NCBI GenBank assembly: GCA_900756945.1
Contig: CAAELZ010000086.1
Coordinates: 1-5,866 of the forward strand
From: an uncultured Collinsella sp.
GTDB lineage: Bacteria; Actinomycetota; Coriobacteriia; Coriobacteriales; Coriobacteriaceae
DNA: 5,866 bases
Direction: 5' to 3'
The notes under the pieces are model-generated. The model searched no databases and was not told where the DNA came from. It saw only the letters and a list, made by a program, of their open reading frames with translations. Of this stretch, positions 5,688 through 5,866 are shown piece after piece (within the stretch, counting starts at the first letter, position 1; every line of letters starts with the position of its first letter). The position numbers were made by a program, and so were the translations under genes.

Positions 5688-5705
5688 TGGTGGGCGATGA
5701 GGGAT
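5688..5705 (-). other. tRNA 3'-end-like remnant, copy 2
   Basis: It is identical to the copy at 5502-5519, again followed on the - strand by CTGATTTGATAGG and the terminator hairpin. Full conservation of all 18 bases between copies suggests either recent duplication or selection. Confidence 0.6.
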
Positions 5706-5804
5706 GTCGCGTGCGGCTGACGCCGTCCGCTCTCGCTTCGGGCCTACGGCCCTCGCGTGCTGCGCTGGAAAACGCTTCGCGTTTCCTCAGCTCCGCACCC
5801 TTTC

Positions 5805-5817
5805 GGGTTCGAATCCC
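5805..5817 (+). repeat. T-arm-like motif, copy 3
   Basis: This is the same 13-mer, followed by TC. On the - strand GAGGGAT here can pair with ATCCCTC of the tRNA-like remnant at 5699-5705. Confidence 0.7.
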
Positions 5818-5831
5818 TCTGCGATGGGCCC

Positions 5832-5862
5832 AAAAATGAAAGGCCCCCATAGCTGGGAGCCT
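5832..5862 (-). terminator. Intrinsic terminator, array copy 3
   Basis: It is identical in sequence to copy 2, with the stem at 5841-5848/5855-5862 and the U-tract from A5832-A5836. Its upstream unit lies beyond the right edge. Confidence 0.65.
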
Positions 5863-5866
5863 ATCA

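Larger units (their letters stand above)
5647..5831 (-). ncRNA. Candidate structured RNA, array unit 2
   Basis: It has the same order as unit 1 and the same 185-base length. The GNRA hairpin here is ACCC-GAAA-GGGT (5797-5808), the extended hairpin is at 5757-5798, the tRNA 3'-end-like part at 5690-5705, and the terminator at 5647-5677. GAGGGAT pairs with ATCCCTC (seven pairs) to close the domain, stronger than in unit 1. The variable part holds GGGCC-GTA-GGCCC (- strand), absent from unit 1. The differences fall in loops, paired positions and the variable part. Confidence 0.45.
5434..5866. repeat. Tandem array of 185-bp units, running off the window
   Basis: The array has two full units (5462-5646 and 5647-5831, each 185 bp) and the start of a third (5832-5866). 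A partial unit end (5434-5461) lies on the left, carrying only the T-arm-like motif and GGGCCC. Between the two full units a 52-bp stretch (5567-5618 and 5751-5802) is identical, as are the bases around TGGTGGGCGATGAGGG. The third copy matches the second over 41 bases (5826-5866 with 5641-5681). The middle of the unit (about 5540-5566 and 5726-5750) diverges. Small indels not in multiples of three, and structure conserved on the - strand, argue for RNA and not protein. Confidence 0.85.

Noticed and set aside
5285..5839. Open frame of 184 codons on + strand with repeated peptide GPK...HSW.PIKSVVGDEGC
   Set aside because: It has no ribosome binding site. The repeated peptide only reflects the 185-bp DNA repeat, which drops out of frame between later copies.
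5386..5850. Open frame of 154 codons on - strand containing DSNP/GFEPT-like words
   Set aside because: Those words are the translation of GGGATTCGAACCC T-arm-like sequence, a known source of false proteins. Indels and structure fit RNA better.
5434..5866. Complete tRNA genes in the array
   Set aside because: T-loop and 3'-end pieces are present, but no cloverleaf, anticodon arm or matching 5' acceptor strand can be built on either strand.
5434..5866. CRISPR array
   Set aside because: The repeating units are about 185 bp with long identical stretches and terminators, not short repeats with unique 30-40 bp spacers.

Overview
The window is a G+C-rich bacterial segment carrying one complete four-gene arginine biosynthesis operon, argC-argJ-argB-argD. 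All four genes are on the + strand (186-5075) and are followed by about 800 bases of non-coding, repeat-rich DNA. G/C-ending codons, strong AAGGAG-type ribosome binding sites, an actinobacterial/Gram-positive style ARG operator and the protein sequences suggest a high-G+C Gram-positive, most likely a coriobacterium such as Collinsella. That placement is an inference from sequence character, not a database match.

Layout. 1-185: control region with two ARG-box-like palindromes spaced 21 bp centre to centre, a weaker third palindrome near the ribosome binding site, and a plausible extended -10. 186-1256: argC. 1257-1391: a 135-base gap with two possible RNA hairpins, the second followed by seven T. 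1392-2660: argJ. 2742-3722: argB, starting at an ATG and not at an earlier in-frame TTG. 3792-5075: argD. 5101-5160: a long terminator hairpin with a T4 tract that ends the operon. 5193-5407: an AT-richer element bounded by imperfect 33-bp inverted repeats, with no gene. 5434-5866: a tandem array of 185-bp units running off the right edge.

How the genes work together. ArgB phosphorylates N-acetylglutamate, ArgC reduces the acyl phosphate to the semialdehyde, ArgD transaminates it to N-acetylornithine, and ArgJ moves the acetyl group from N-acetylornithine back to glutamate. Together they make ornithine by the acetyl-recycling route. Control appears to act twice: ArgR/AhrC-type repression at the operators, and arginine feedback on ArgB, whose sequence keeps the features of arginine-inhibited enzymes.

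The least ordinary part is the right end. Read on the - strand, each 185-base unit starts GGGCCC and has a T-arm-like GGGATTCGAACCC, a hairpin with a GNRA tetraloop (GCAA in one copy, GAAA in the other), a conserved 42-nt extended hairpin and a variable GC-rich segment. It then has a length-perfect tRNA 3' end (CCCTC-ATCGCCC-A-CCA without the rest of a tRNA) and closes with a hairpin plus U5 tract. Base changes between copies keep the last hairpin paired only in the - strand RNA. I do not recognise this as a named RNA family. It could be a tandem small-RNA array or debris from a tRNA-targeted element.
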